A stretch of 64,000 nucleotides of DNA from Eubacteriales bacterium (GTDB lineage: Bacteria; Bacillota; Clostridia; Lachnospirales; Lachnospiraceae). Numbering within the stretch: position 1 is the first letter of the stretch; every line of letters starts with the position of its first letter. Under the pieces are notes generated by a model. The model was not told the origin of the DNA, made no database searches, and saw only the letters and a program-made list of their open reading frames with translations. This document shows, in pieces, positions 1 through 7,458 of the stretch. Position numbers and translations under genes: made by a program. Location: NCBI GenBank assembly GCA_030524545.1, contig JAUNGM010000018.1, positions 24,020 to 88,019 on the forward strand. The letters are read 5' to 3'.

Positions 1-642
1 GTGGACTCCACTTTGGAAAGCATCCGTTCAGCGTTCTCATCAAAGCTTGAGGCGGCAAGGTCAGCGGTGTCAGGAGCGATAAACCGTATCAAGTCATGCT
101 TCAATTTCTCATGGAGCTTGCCAAGCCTGAAGCTACCGCATATCAGTATATCAGGAGGCTTCAGCATCAATCCGCCGAGTGTGCCAAAATTCGGCATCTC
201 TTGGTACAAGGACGGAGGTATCCTGAACGGGGCAACCATCTTTGGGGCAATGGGCGGAAAGCTTTTGGGAGGAGGCGAAGCCGGGGCTGAAGCGGTGCTA
301 CCATTGTCAGAACTGTGGAAGCGGATGACGGAGATTGTCAAAGGTGTAGTCAAAGGAGAGAACGAAGAGAGTGGTGACAGCGTACAGCAGACAGGGGCGA
401 ACATCACAAGTGCCCTGACCTCAAAGGCTGCATCAGTACGGAAAGAGAAGGAGAGCAAGACAACAACCAAAGAAACATACACAACGGAGAAATGGGGCAG
501 GGAAGGCGGCACTACTATCCATCAGATCAGCTTCACGGTAGATATCAGCAAGATAAAAGACTTGCCGCTGCTCTACAAGCTGATAGATGAGCTAAAGGAT
601 GCACAGAACCGGACGGACAGCCCTGCTCCGGCAACAGCATAG
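1..642 (+). CDS. Phage tail tape-measure protein, C-terminal part
   Basis: The reading frame is open at the window edge, so this is only the last ~213 residues; the GTG at base 1 is probably internal. It shows the usual tape-measure C-terminus: a region rich in amphipathic helix, the motif YKDGGILNGATIFGAMGG, then GGGEAGAEAVLPL, close to the family's 'GEAGPEAVLPL' signature. A Ser/Thr/Lys-rich linker and a short helical tail follow. The protein sets tail length and passes through the tail tube during infection. The next tail gene starts 14 bases downstream after an AGGAGG site, which fits a tail operon. Confidence 0.85.
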   Translation: MDSTLESIRSAFSSKLEAARSAVSGAINRIKSCFNFSWSLPSLKLPHISISGGFSINPPSVPKFGISWYKDGGILNGATIFGAMGGKLLGGGEAGAEAVLPLSELWKRMTEIVKGVVKGENEESGDSVQQTGANITSALTSKAASVRKEKESKTTTKETYTTEKWGREGGTTIHQISFTVDISKIKDLPLLYKLIDELKDAQNRTDSPAPATA

Positions 643-655
643 GAGGTGAGGGAAG

Positions 656-1213
656 ATGCTGTATGTGCAGGAAAAGGTGGTAAAGCTTGGCGGTGTATAC
701 CTTGGCGGACAGGTCACAAGCGTGGAGATACAGGAGGCAGGAAGTGTCTATGTGGCACAGGATGAAAAAGGCAGATTTAAGAAGTCACAACCTGTAGGCT
801 ATGAAAATGGCAAGGTGATGGTTGATATATTGCTTGAAGCAACAAAGTCAGCTTCCACTTTGGAGCAGCTCACAGAGCTGCAGAGGCTCTTCAAACCATA
901 CGGGCAGAGCAAACCAAAGCTCTTGCCTATTGTCAATGAGGATTGTGCTGCCCGTGGCATTACAAAGGTATATTTCAAGAACCTCACCTCTAAGAAGGTC
1001 ATATCAGAAAGTAAACGGATAGTCTCCTTGGAGCTGTGGGCTCCCAATATAGCCGGAATAAAGGTAAAAAAGAAGGTCAGCAAAAAGAAGACCACAAAAA
1101 AGAAGAGCACCAAGAAGACCAAAAGCAAGAAATCAAAAAGCAAGAGCCCGGCAAAGGACAGCCGGAGCACGGCGAAAGGAAAAAAAGCCGCTAAGAAAGC
1201 GGTGAAGAAATAG
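656..1213 (+). CDS. Phage tail/baseplate protein with lysine-rich tail
   Basis: This 185-residue protein sits between tape measure and hub, the position of XkdP-type baseplate proteins in PBSX-like phages. Residues 1 to ~135 look like a compact beta-rich domain (LGGVYLGGQVTSVEI near the N-terminus; motif SLELWAPNIAGIKV at its end). No LysM motif is recognisable, unlike classical XkdP. Residues 136-185 are about half lysine, the rest mostly Ser, Thr and Ala, resembling a histone-H1-like basic tail. The ATG at 656 follows AGGAGGTGAG at 641-650. The family assignment rests on position; the basic tail is directly visible. Confidence 0.65.
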   Translation: MLYVQEKVVKLGGVYLGGQVTSVEIQEAGSVYVAQDEKGRFKKSQPVGYENGKVMVDILLEATKSASTLEQLTELQRLFKPYGQSKPKLLPIVNEDCAARGITKVYFKNLTSKKVISESKRIVSLELWAPNIAGIKVKKKVSKKKTTKKKSTKKTKSKKSKSKSPAKDSRSTAKGKKAAKKAVKK

Positions 1214-1225
1214 GGGGCGAGAGGT

Positions 1226-1996
1226 TTGGGAAACAAGAAACTAATATCCCCGGAGTTCCGGGTGACAGTAGGAGACTATGAGATAAGTGAAGGGATAGAG
1301 GTGGAGTGCTTCTCAAGCAAGGAGTCCCATATGGACTGGTGCAGGGTGGAGCTGTCCCCACAGCTTCAGGGGATTGTACAGTTCAAGGACATGGATGAGG
1401 CAACCGTGGAACTTGGGTATGATGATGACTTTGACAGCCTGATTGACGGATATGTCAGATGCGGTGATGGGGACTACTGGAAAGAGATAATGATAAAAGA
1501 TGACATGATGAAGCTTGACAGAGTGACCATCAAGGCATCCTTTGTGGACTGTGAGCCGCAGGATGTCATCCGGTATGTACTGGCATGTGCAGGGATTGAA
1601 GACTATATTCTGTCTGATGAAAACTATGGAAAGAAAGACCTGTTTGTCATAGACAAGAGGAACGGCATCAAGACGATAGCAGAAGTCAACAGCTCATGGG
1701 GCATCAGCAACCCATTCTTCTTTCAGAAAAAGGTGTTTTATTGGGGAACTAGGGAAGTCCAAAAGGAGATGTATGTCCTTGAGGAAGGAGAGACCATCCT
1801 TGCACTGAATAAGTATGGAGACCTTTGGGAAGCGGAGACAATAGCCATCCCGTGGATACACCATAGCCAAGAGGTGGAAGTGCAGCACAGCAAATACAGC
1901 GGCATTGTAACGGTTGAGAAGACCATAGTGAGAAGTGACGATACCGGAGCGGTACATATGTACATCTATTTTGCAGGAGGTGAGCAGGATGTCTAA
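1226..1996 (+). CDS. Phage baseplate hub protein (late control gpD-like / XkdQ position)
   Basis: This 256-residue protein opens with a TTG start at 1226 behind GGGGGCGAGAGG. The N-terminal half (FRVTVGDYEISEGIEVECFS, DWCRVELS) resembles the first hub domain of gp27/gpD-type proteins. A middle segment (IRYVLACAGIEDYILSDEN) and a C-terminal part (NKYGDLWEAETIAIPWIHHS, then VEVQHSKYSGIVTVEK) fit the later hub domains. Hub proteins form the trimeric centre of the baseplate between tail tube and spike. The end overlaps the next start by 8 bases, indicating translational coupling. Assignment is from position and general features. Confidence 0.65.
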   Translation: MGNKKLISPEFRVTVGDYEISEGIEVECFSSKESHMDWCRVELSPQLQGIVQFKDMDEATVELGYDDDFDSLIDGYVRCGDGDYWKEIMIKDDMMKLDRVTIKASFVDCEPQDVIRYVLACAGIEDYILSDENYGKKDLFVIDKRNGIKTIAEVNSSWGISNPFFFQKKVFYWGTREVQKEMYVLEEGETILALNKYGDLWEAETIAIPWIHHSQEVEVQHSKYSGIVTVEKTIVRSDDTGAVHMYIYFAGGEQDV

Positions 1997-2282
1997 TATG
2001 ATGCAGAAGTTTGTGGAACAGGAGCTTGAAAATCAGATAAAGCAGAATTATCCACACATGCAGTATCCGCCCGGCTTATATGCAAGGGTAGTGTCAGTAA
2101 AAAAGAAAGGGGAGCTGTATGAGGCAACTCTCAAAATACTTGACAAAAATAAGCAACCGGACAGCCGCTTCCCGGAAGTTCCGGGAGTGAAAACGGACAT
2201 CATTATCCTGAAAAATGACATTGTGGCGGTAGTCCTCATGTATGGGGAGTGCAGCCCGTATATCATAGGGAGGTGCTTCTGA
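1989..2282 (+). CDS. Small phage baseplate protein (DUF2577/spike-base position)
   Basis: This 97-residue protein (MSNMMQKFVEQELENQIKQ...) starts at the ATG at 1989, inside the end of the hub gene and behind GGAGGTGAGCAG. Its body (YARVVSVKKKGELYEATLKI, then VKTDIIILKNDIVAVVLMYG and a C-terminal YIIGRCF) looks like a small OB-fold of the kind found at the base of tail spikes. It occupies the slot of XkdR/DUF2577 proteins, between hub and gp25-like wedge. The last base overlaps the next start codon. The domain call is inferred from position and beta-strand pattern only. Confidence 0.55.
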   Translation: MSNMMQKFVEQELENQIKQNYPHMQYPPGLYARVVSVKKKGELYEATLKILDKNKQPDSRFPEVPGVKTDIIILKNDIVAVVLMYGECSPYIIGRCF

Positions 2283-2707
2283 TGCAGATAACAGGTGAGA
2301 ATGATGTTGACATCATGCTTGATGAGGACGGACAGCCCGTGTCAGATGGAAACGGTGACGCAGCTCTTGTATCGGATGATGATTGTTGGCTTCAGGATAT
2401 AAAGAATGAGGCATTGACAGAAGAGGGTGAGCTTTTCTATGAGGATGAGGAAGGGGATGAGAGCTATGGGTGGAGCCTGCTTGACTTCATGCAGGGAGAG
2501 TATGATGACTTCATACAGATGGAGATACAGCAGCGTATCCGCTCCAAGCTGTCCAAAAGAGAATATATAGATGCCGGAAGCATACAGACCGTAGTAGTGT
2601 TTGACGGGCATGTATACCATATCAGGGTGTCCTTCCGGAGGAATGACAGCGATAGACCATACAATATAGACATTGAGAGTGATGGAGTGGAGGTGATTGT
2701 GGAATGA
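2282..2707 (+). CDS. Phage baseplate wedge protein (GPW/gp25 or DUF2634-like)
   Basis: This 141-residue protein starts at the ATG at 2282, after GGGAGGTGC. The first ~50 residues are strongly acidic (LDEDGQPVSDGNGDAALVSD). The C-terminal half (IQMEIQQRIRSKLSKREYID followed by a beta hairpin and YNIDIESDGVEVIVE) fits the helix-then-sheet arrangement of gp25/W wedge proteins. Wedge proteins join the hub to baseplate J. It overlaps the baseplate J gene by 4 bases (ATGA at 2704-2707), as is common for the XkdS/XkdT pair. Confidence 0.65.
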   Translation: MQITGENDVDIMLDEDGQPVSDGNGDAALVSDDDCWLQDIKNEALTEEGELFYEDEEGDESYGWSLLDFMQGEYDDFIQMEIQQRIRSKLSKREYIDAGSIQTVVVFDGHVYHIRVSFRRNDSDRPYNIDIESDGVEVIVE

Positions 2708-3855
2708 TAGATGAGAGCATTATGGAGAAGATTATCCCTATCCCGGATGAGGATGAGGAAATGGAGAAGATACAGGGTGAGCTTGAGGATGAGGGCTTCC
2801 CTATAACGAACTTCAAAAAAGGTGGAATTTTTTACCATCTTAGCCGCCTGTTAGTGACCATCTACATAGAACTGAAGGAGCTTTCCCGGACTATCCTGAA
2901 CGCCTGCTTCATCAAACATGCTGAAGGGGACTGGCTGAAGATTAAGGCAGCCGATTATTCCAAACAGCAGAAAGAAGCCAAAGCAGCAAAGGGCTATGTG
3001 ACTATCTACAGGAATGACTATAACAATGCCCTTCAGGTCACAAAAGGTCATTGCTTTAAGACGGAGCCGGATGCCGGTGGTAAGGAGCTGAAGTTCTATT
3101 GCTTACAGGATACGGTCATAGAAGCCGGAGAACCCGTGGGACGGGTGCTTGTGGAGGCAGAAGCACCCGGAACCTTTTACAATATAGCACCGGGCAGAAT
3201 AACCATATCATTGATACATCTTGACGGCATGGACTATGTGACCAATGAGGAGGACTGGCTTTTTGAAGAAGGGGCTGAAGAGGAAGACCTTGAAGACCTC
3301 CGTGACAGGTGCATGAGTTCATGGGCGGAACTGGCTACAAGAACCATAGAAGAGAAGCTCCGGAACGCAGCCAAGGCAGTTCCCGGCGTGCTGGATGCCC
3401 GGATTGATGCACAGCATCCAAGGGGGCAGGGCACCGTGGATGTGATTATCACAGGAGCAGCCGGAGAAGCTTCCCCGGAGCTGATACGGAAGGTTGGAGA
3501 AGCCATTGAGCCCCTCAAAGGGAACTATGAGGACTACCTTGTGAAGTCCAGTGAGGTAGTGCGGCAGGACTTTGAGCTTGTGATATACCTTGCTGAAGAT
3601 GCAGCCACGGATGGAGTGGATGAACAGGCAGCGAAGCTCATTGAGGATATGATGGCTCTGACACGGGGAGAGATGAACACCCTTTACCAGGACAGCATCA
3701 TCCATGTGTTCAGTGACAAGATTGACAACTACCGGAAGACGGACATCCTGAAACCGTCAGAGGATATGCTTCTTGAACAGGATAAGGTCATCATGGCAGG
3801 GGACATCAATGTATCTGTCCGGAACGTGGTACAGAGTTCAAGGGGGAAGGAGTGA
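2704..3855 (+). CDS. Baseplate assembly protein J (XkdT-like)
   Basis: This 383-residue protein has the hallmarks of Baseplate_J: an N-terminal helical region, a central part with GYVTIYRNDYNNALQVTKG and AEAPGTFYNIAPGRI (the family's 'G..gNv..g.I' segment), then LEDLRDRCMSSWAELATRTI and the C-terminal domain (VPGVLDARIDAQHPRGQGTV, VDVIITGAAGEASPELIRKV). Baseplate J forms the rim of contractile-tail baseplates, so the tail is probably myovirus-like. It starts inside the wedge gene by a 4-base overlap and is followed 7 bases later by the tail protein at 3863. Confidence 0.88.
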   Translation: MIDESIMEKIIPIPDEDEEMEKIQGELEDEGFPITNFKKGGIFYHLSRLLVTIYIELKELSRTILNACFIKHAEGDWLKIKAADYSKQQKEAKAAKGYVTIYRNDYNNALQVTKGHCFKTEPDAGGKELKFYCLQDTVIEAGEPVGRVLVEAEAPGTFYNIAPGRITISLIHLDGMDYVTNEEDWLFEEGAEEEDLEDLRDRCMSSWAELATRTIEEKLRNAAKAVPGVLDARIDAQHPRGQGTVDVIITGAAGEASPELIRKVGEAIEPLKGNYEDYLVKSSEVVRQDFELVIYLAEDAATDGVDEQAAKLIEDMMALTRGEMNTLYQDSIIHVFSDKIDNYRKTDILKPSEDMLLEQDKVIMAGDINVSVRNVVQSSRGKE

Positions 3856-3862
3856 TACCACC

Positions 3863-5164
3863 ATGATAGAGAATTTTATTGAGTACATGTGGTATCTTCT
3901 AACCACTCCGCTGAAGAAGCTGAAGAGATCCCTGAATAAGTGGTACATCCTTTGCAAGGTATACGGCAGGAGGTTTGACGAAGTGAAGGAGGACATCCTC
4001 CGGGCAAGGGATGAGGGTATGGTTGCCACGTGCTGCCATGAGATGCTCCCAGTACATGGAGCGGACAGGAGGCTCACCCGGTATGATGGAGAACATCCGG
4101 AGAACTACCGCTCAAGGATAGCCATGTATGAGGAGATATGTAAGCTTGGAGGCACCAACGAAGGAGTGTTACTTGCCGTGAAGACTTTGGGGTATACCGC
4201 CCCGGAGCTTGTGAGGGCAAATGACATGACGGGCTTTGTACACTTCACGCTGGACGGGAGCTGGCTCCTTGATGGGAGCCGGATATTGGAGTCTGACACC
4301 ATTGAGAACAGGTGGGCGGAGTTTTATATTGTCATAGGCATGGATGCGGATGAAGAGCATCCTATCAGCTTTGACATTTTGAGGAAGACCGTCCGCAAGT
4401 GGAAGGAAGTAGGGGCGAAAGACAACTATTTCTTCCGGTATACATTAAGCATCCGGGAGATAAACAGCATGAGCTTCCTTTCCGTGCTTTATAAAAAATA
4501 TTTATATTACTTTGATTATCTGAAGCTTGATGGCATGTGGGAACTGGATGGGAGTCATGTACTTGATGCTGAAAGAAACCCATACACCACAAGGATAGGA
4601 TACCGATATGAGAGCGGATATGAGCTGCATGAAGCCGGGCTTCTTGCTGTAGCCTATTGTTATGCCTGCCGGGTGGTGGAAGAGGCTGTGCTAAAGGCAG
4701 CCTACAGCTTCAGGGCACAGTATTTTGAATATCTGAAGACAGATGGCACATGGCAGACAGATGGGAGCCATGTATTGGATGCGGAAGTGTCACCAAGGGA
4801 AATGAAATGGGGAACTATCTTTCGTCATCAGCATGAAGAGGAACTGCTTCTGAAGCAGGCGTATCAGTTACCGCCATGTGAAGAGGAGCACAGCATCAGG
4901 ATAGCATTGGAACAGTACCGCATGGTCATTGATTATTTCAGTTATCTGAAGCTCAATGGGCTTTGGATACTGAATGGTTCCCGGCTTATGGATGCACAAA
5001 GAACAGAATACACCACCAAGCAGGGATACCGCTTGGGTGTAGAACATACAAGGGAGTACAGGGTCATATGGCATGAGCAGCACAACCTCATCTTCCTTGA
5101 TGGAACATGGAGCCTTGATGGTTCCAAGACAATAGATGCTTGGCAAAAAACGGAGGTATTGTAG
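3863..5164 (+). CDS. Phage tail protein with five LDGxWxLDGS repeats
   Basis: The start chosen is the ATG at 3863 (MIENFIEYMWYLLTTPLKKL), just after baseplate J; the open frame extends 30 codons upstream into that gene. Residues 1 to ~125 occupy the XkdU/gpI position and would connect baseplate to fibres. The rest carries five copies of a short motif of the form LDGxWxLDGSxxLDA, near bases 4245, 4525, 4739, 4951 and 5095. The three middle copies are preceded by YF-YLK and the central spacing is about 71 residues. Such repeats suggest a modular, beta-rich fibre-like structure. I do not recognise a named family for the repeat part. Confidence 0.65.
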   Translation: MIENFIEYMWYLLTTPLKKLKRSLNKWYILCKVYGRRFDEVKEDILRARDEGMVATCCHEMLPVHGADRRLTRYDGEHPENYRSRIAMYEEICKLGGTNEGVLLAVKTLGYTAPELVRANDMTGFVHFTLDGSWLLDGSRILESDTIENRWAEFYIVIGMDADEEHPISFDILRKTVRKWKEVGAKDNYFFRYTLSIREINSMSFLSVLYKKYLYYFDYLKLDGMWELDGSHVLDAERNPYTTRIGYRYESGYELHEAGLLAVAYCYACRVVEEAVLKAAYSFRAQYFEYLKTDGTWQTDGSHVLDAEVSPREMKWGTIFRHQHEEELLLKQAYQLPPCEEEHSIRIALEQYRMVIDYFSYLKLNGLWILNGSRLMDAQRTEYTTKQGYRLGVEHTREYRVIWHEQHNLIFLDGTWSLDGSKTIDAWQKTEVL

Positions 5165-5165
5165 A

Positions 5166-5546
5166 ATGGCAACGAAAAGCGTTATAACCAAAATCAGAAG
5201 GAAAAAGATGGCAGAAGCAAGCCACACAACCGGGAAAATTGCAAAGATAACACATATTGCACTTGGTTCCGGTGGAGTGGATGGGAGTGGAAATGTTATT
5301 GTGCCGCTCCCGGAGAATGTGCAGTTGAAAAATGAAGTGGTAAGGAAGCCCTACACCACATCAAAAAAGACTTCAGACACATCCTATGAGTACACTATTA
5401 AGCTTGAAGAAAATGAGCTTGTAGGCACCTTCATCAGTGAGATGGCACTTATTGATGAGGACGGGGATGTGGTGGCGTTCTCTAACTTCCTTGCGAAAGG
5501 CAAGGATGAGACAGAAGTGACATTCACTATCGAAGATAACTATTAA
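5166..5546 (+). CDS. Phage tail-collar fibre / fibre adaptor protein
   Basis: The start is the ATG at 5166, two bases after the previous stop. This 126-residue protein contains ITHIALGSGGVDGSGNVIVP near residue 30 and a C-terminal part LVGTFISEMALIDEDGDVVA followed by FTIEDNY. This matches the N-terminal domain of phage tail-collar fibre proteins (DUF3751 type), which anchor the receptor-binding fibre to the baseplate. Here it is a separate short protein directly upstream of the fibre that carries the DGR variable region, so it probably serves as the fibre's attachment adaptor. Confidence 0.75.
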   Translation: MATKSVITKIRRKKMAEASHTTGKIAKITHIALGSGGVDGSGNVIVPLPENVQLKNEVVRKPYTTSKKTSDTSYEYTIKLEENELVGTFISEMALIDEDGDVVAFSNFLAKGKDETEVTFTIEDNY

Positions 5547-5560
5547 GGAGGCAGAGGGAA

Positions 5561-6484
5561 ATGGCGAATTTAACAGCAGCAACGAACCCGGAGCTTGTCT
5601 TGACAATGGAGGCAATGGAGAGGACAACCCCGGCACATTATGAAGAGTGGAACCGTAGGCATCAGCAGCTCCTTGACAATGACAAGTACCTGAATGATCA
5701 GTTCCTCAATGTCATGGCGGACAATGCGGCGTCTCACAATTCCATCTACAGGGGAAAGAACCTGACAAACGTGTACACGGTAGATGAGATATGCAAACGT
5801 ATCAGTGACGGAACCTTTAAAGACCTTTATATTGGAGATTATTTTGACAAGAGCATCACTACAAGCTTGGGAGGTACCGAGACTGTCAGATTGGTATTGG
5901 CAGGCTTTGATGTGATGTGGAACAACGGAGATACAGCTCTGACAAAACATCATGCCGTGGTAGTCCCAAAAGATTGCTTTAAGACAAAGGCGAAGATGAA
6001 TGAGACAAGCGTGACCACCGGAGGATATGCAGGCTCCGATATGCACACGAAGGTACTCCCGGTCTATGCCGCAGCCTTGCAAAACGTCCTGAATAATCAT
6101 ATAATTACCCATAGAGAGCTGCTGACAACGGCAGTATCAGCAACGGGCAATTCCAACGCAGGAGCAGGGTATACAGGCTATGCCAGTGCATGGGAGTGGC
6201 AGGACTGCCAACTTAGACTGATGAGTGAGATACAGATATATGGCTCCACGGTATTCAGTTCTTCCTTCTATGACACGGGAAATGCCAATATACAGTTCCC
6301 ATTGTTCCGGTTAGCCCCTAACCTGAAGGTAGCAGGGCTTGGTCATAACGGAAGTAGAATGTGGACTTGGTTGAGTGCCGTGGTGTCGGCGGCGGCGTTT
6401 GCTAATTGTAGCAATAATGGTAATAGTAGCAGTTACAACGCCGCCGGAGAGGGTGGAGTCCGCCCGTATTTCTGTATCGGGTAA
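5561..6484 (+). CDS. Tail fibre / receptor-binding protein, DGR target with variable C-terminus
   Basis: This 307-residue protein starts at the ATG at 5561 behind AAGGAGG. The N-terminal ~75 residues are helical (EEWNRRHQQLLDNDKYLNDQ). The C-terminus resembles DGR variable proteins with a C-type-lectin fold: SRMWTWLSAVVSAAAFANC, a run of Asn/Ser/Tyr residues, then AAGEGGVRPYFCIG. The DGR variable repeat covers residues ~271-302, ending five residues before the stop. The expected role is binding host receptors at the tail tip, with diversity at exposed Asn-derived positions. Compared with the template, four residues are changed (three Asn to Ser, one Asn to Tyr). The lectin fold is inferred from family knowledge. 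Confidence 0.85.
   Translation: MANLTAATNPELVLTMEAMERTTPAHYEEWNRRHQQLLDNDKYLNDQFLNVMADNAASHNSIYRGKNLTNVYTVDEICKRISDGTFKDLYIGDYFDKSITTSLGGTETVRLVLAGFDVMWNNGDTALTKHHAVVVPKDCFKTKAKMNETSVTTGGYAGSDMHTKVLPVYAAALQNVLNNHIITHRELLTTAVSATGNSNAGAGYTGYASAWEWQDCQLRLMSEIQIYGSTVFSSSFYDTGNANIQFPLFRLAPNLKVAGLGHNGSRMWTWLSAVVSAAAFANCSNNGNSSSYNAAGEGGVRPYFCIG
6370..6466 (+). repeat. DGR variable repeat (VR)
   Basis: These 97 bases match the template repeat at 7194-7290 at the same register (offset 824). They differ at exactly four positions: 6411 (G), 6429 (G), 6432 (G) and 6434 (T). In each case the template has A. All other bases, including every C, G and T of the template, are identical. This A-only substitution pattern is the signature of mutagenic retrohoming. 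The last ~20 bases (GAGAGGGTGGAGTCCGCCCG) are unchanged and GC-rich and probably belong to the initiation-of-mutagenic-homing (IMH) site. After 6466 the flanks diverge. Confidence 0.95.
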
Positions 6485-6488
6485 TCTT

Positions 6489-6517
6489 TAATCTGCCCCC
6501 TATATGGGGGCAGATTA
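6489..6517. other. Perfect hairpin just downstream of the DGR variable repeat
   Basis: A perfect 12-base inverted repeat (TAATCTGCCCCC, loop TATAT, then its complement) starts 22 bases after the end of the variable repeat, just past the fibre stop codon. In the Bordetella phage DGR a GC-rich hairpin or cruciform directly after VR is needed for efficient retrohoming. This element has the same position and character. There is no T-run after the stem, so it is not a typical terminator, and it lies between two genes that should be co-transcribed. Confidence 0.8.
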
Positions 6518-6535
6518 CCGGAGGGAGGAAAAAGG

Positions 6536-7153
6536 TTGAGCGTACTGAAGAATAAAAGAAGTGTTTCAAGCATGGAATTTTATCATAATGCCATAGTGCT
6601 CCGAAGGGAAATAACCATGCTGCTTCTCCGGGACTTTGGCATCAAGGACAAAGTGAGGAGCATCAAGGCACTGTACGGAGTACAGGGCATGGAGCCGGAG
6701 GATGAGAAAAAGTTCCGGGAAATAATTGAGAAGTATGAGCTCACGGCGAAGATTATAGAGGAATATCCGGCGTGGCTCATAGACAAGATGAGGAATAATA
6801 TCATGAATATCCTGCACAGTATGATAATGAACATCACGCAGGCGAACACCATCTATCCAGTATGCGAGAGTGAGTTCTATGACCGGAGAAACTTCCAAAA
6901 TCATGCCATAGGGAATTGTGAACAGCTCCTTCAGGAGATGCAGTACATAATTTCTATCATCCCGGTGGATGCACAGAAGTATATGAGATATGTGGACATG
7001 ATTGAGAAGGAGATAGCCCTCCTGAAGGGATGGAGGAAGAGTGACAACAAAATCCTGAAGAAGATTAAGGAGACCGAAGCCAAGAAAGCGGAAGAAACCA
7101 AGAAAAAGGCGGAAGAGAAAAGCACTTCCCAAACAGACGAAAAGCAAGTATAA
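6536..7153 (+). CDS. avd: DGR accessory protein, Avd-like
   Basis: This 205-residue protein starts at a TTG (6536) behind GGAGGGAGG. It lies between VR and TR, the place of avd in the Bordetella DGR. Residues ~1-170 are almost all helical, consistent with the four-helix-bundle Avd fold (MSVLKNKRSVSSMEFYHNAI near the start, YEL..KIIEEYPAW, NIMNILHSMIMNITQANTIY, and a last helix with MRYVDMIEKEIALLKGW). The C-terminal ~30 residues form a highly charged Lys/Glu tail (EAKKAEETKKKAEEK). Avd is a barrel-shaped pentamer that binds the reverse transcriptase and is essential for template-primed cDNA synthesis. It is longer than Bordetella Avd (~128 residues). The call rests on synteny and helical pattern. 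Confidence 0.8.
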   Translation: MSVLKNKRSVSSMEFYHNAIVLRREITMLLLRDFGIKDKVRSIKALYGVQGMEPEDEKKFREIIEKYELTAKIIEEYPAWLIDKMRNNIMNILHSMIMNITQANTIYPVCESEFYDRRNFQNHAIGNCEQLLQEMQYIISIIPVDAQKYMRYVDMIEKEIALLKGWRKSDNKILKKIKETEAKKAEETKKKAEEKSTSQTDEKQV

Positions 7154-7458
7154 TTATCCGGGGCAAGCTTTGTATCAAGAGACACATCCTCACGTTGAGT
7201 GCCGTGGTGTCGGCGGCGGCGTTTGCTAATTGTAACAATAATGGTAATAGTAACAATAACAACGCCGCCGGAGAGGGTGGAGTCCGCCCGATTTCGTGTA
7301 TATATGCTAAGTGTAGGCTAAGTGCCGACATATGATACAGGAAAGGAAAGCTTGTCCTTCCGAAAGGTAAAGAAGCTCACTTTCTAGTAGAGGGACTGTG
7401 AGCAGCATCTTGATGCCCCCTGATACGTCAGTTGGGGCTAGGAACGAGGTGAAACTCT
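7154..7458 (+). ncRNA. Predicted DGR template RNA region (TR plus structured spacer)
   Basis: These 305 bases between the Avd-like stop and the RT start contain no credible protein gene. They hold a short leader (7154-7193), the template repeat (7194-7290) and a 168-base spacer. The spacer can fold into consecutive hairpins: AGCTT/AAGCT at 7349-7377 enclosing CCTT/AAGG; CTCAC/GTGAG at 7376-7402; GCATC/GATGC at 7405-7416; and CCCC-CTGA/TCAG-GGGG at 7416-7437. In studied DGRs the RNA downstream of TR is needed for binding RT-Avd and for priming cDNA. The transcript ends are not determined. Confidence 0.7.
7194..7290 (+). repeat. DGR template repeat (TR)
   Basis: This 97-base copy lies in non-coding sequence upstream of the reverse transcriptase, on the same strand. 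It matches the variable repeat at 6370-6466 except at 7235, 7253, 7256 and 7258, which are A here and G or T there. About 23 adenines are present, clustered in AAC/AAT codons when read in the fibre frame (the block reads Asn-Cys-Asn-Asn-Asn-Gly-Asn-Ser-Asn-Asn-Asn-Asn). Adenine mutagenesis of AAY codons gives many amino acids but no stop codons, a known design feature of TRs. The 3' flank differs from that of VR, as expected for IMH* against IMH. Confidence 0.95.

Noticed and set aside
799-1236. Minus-strand reading frame opposite the lysine-rich tail
   Set aside because: It is the complement of AAG/AAA-rich coding sequence, giving a Phe/Leu-rich artefact with no ribosome site.
6361-6484. Variable end of the fibre gene as a site-specific recombinase inversion site
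   Set aside because: The two copies are in direct, not inverted, orientation and no invertase gene is nearby.
6370-7290. VR/TR as a simple tandem duplication or CRISPR-like repeat
   Set aside because: Only two copies, differences confined to template adenines, one copy in a fibre gene and the other in non-coding sequence before an RT.
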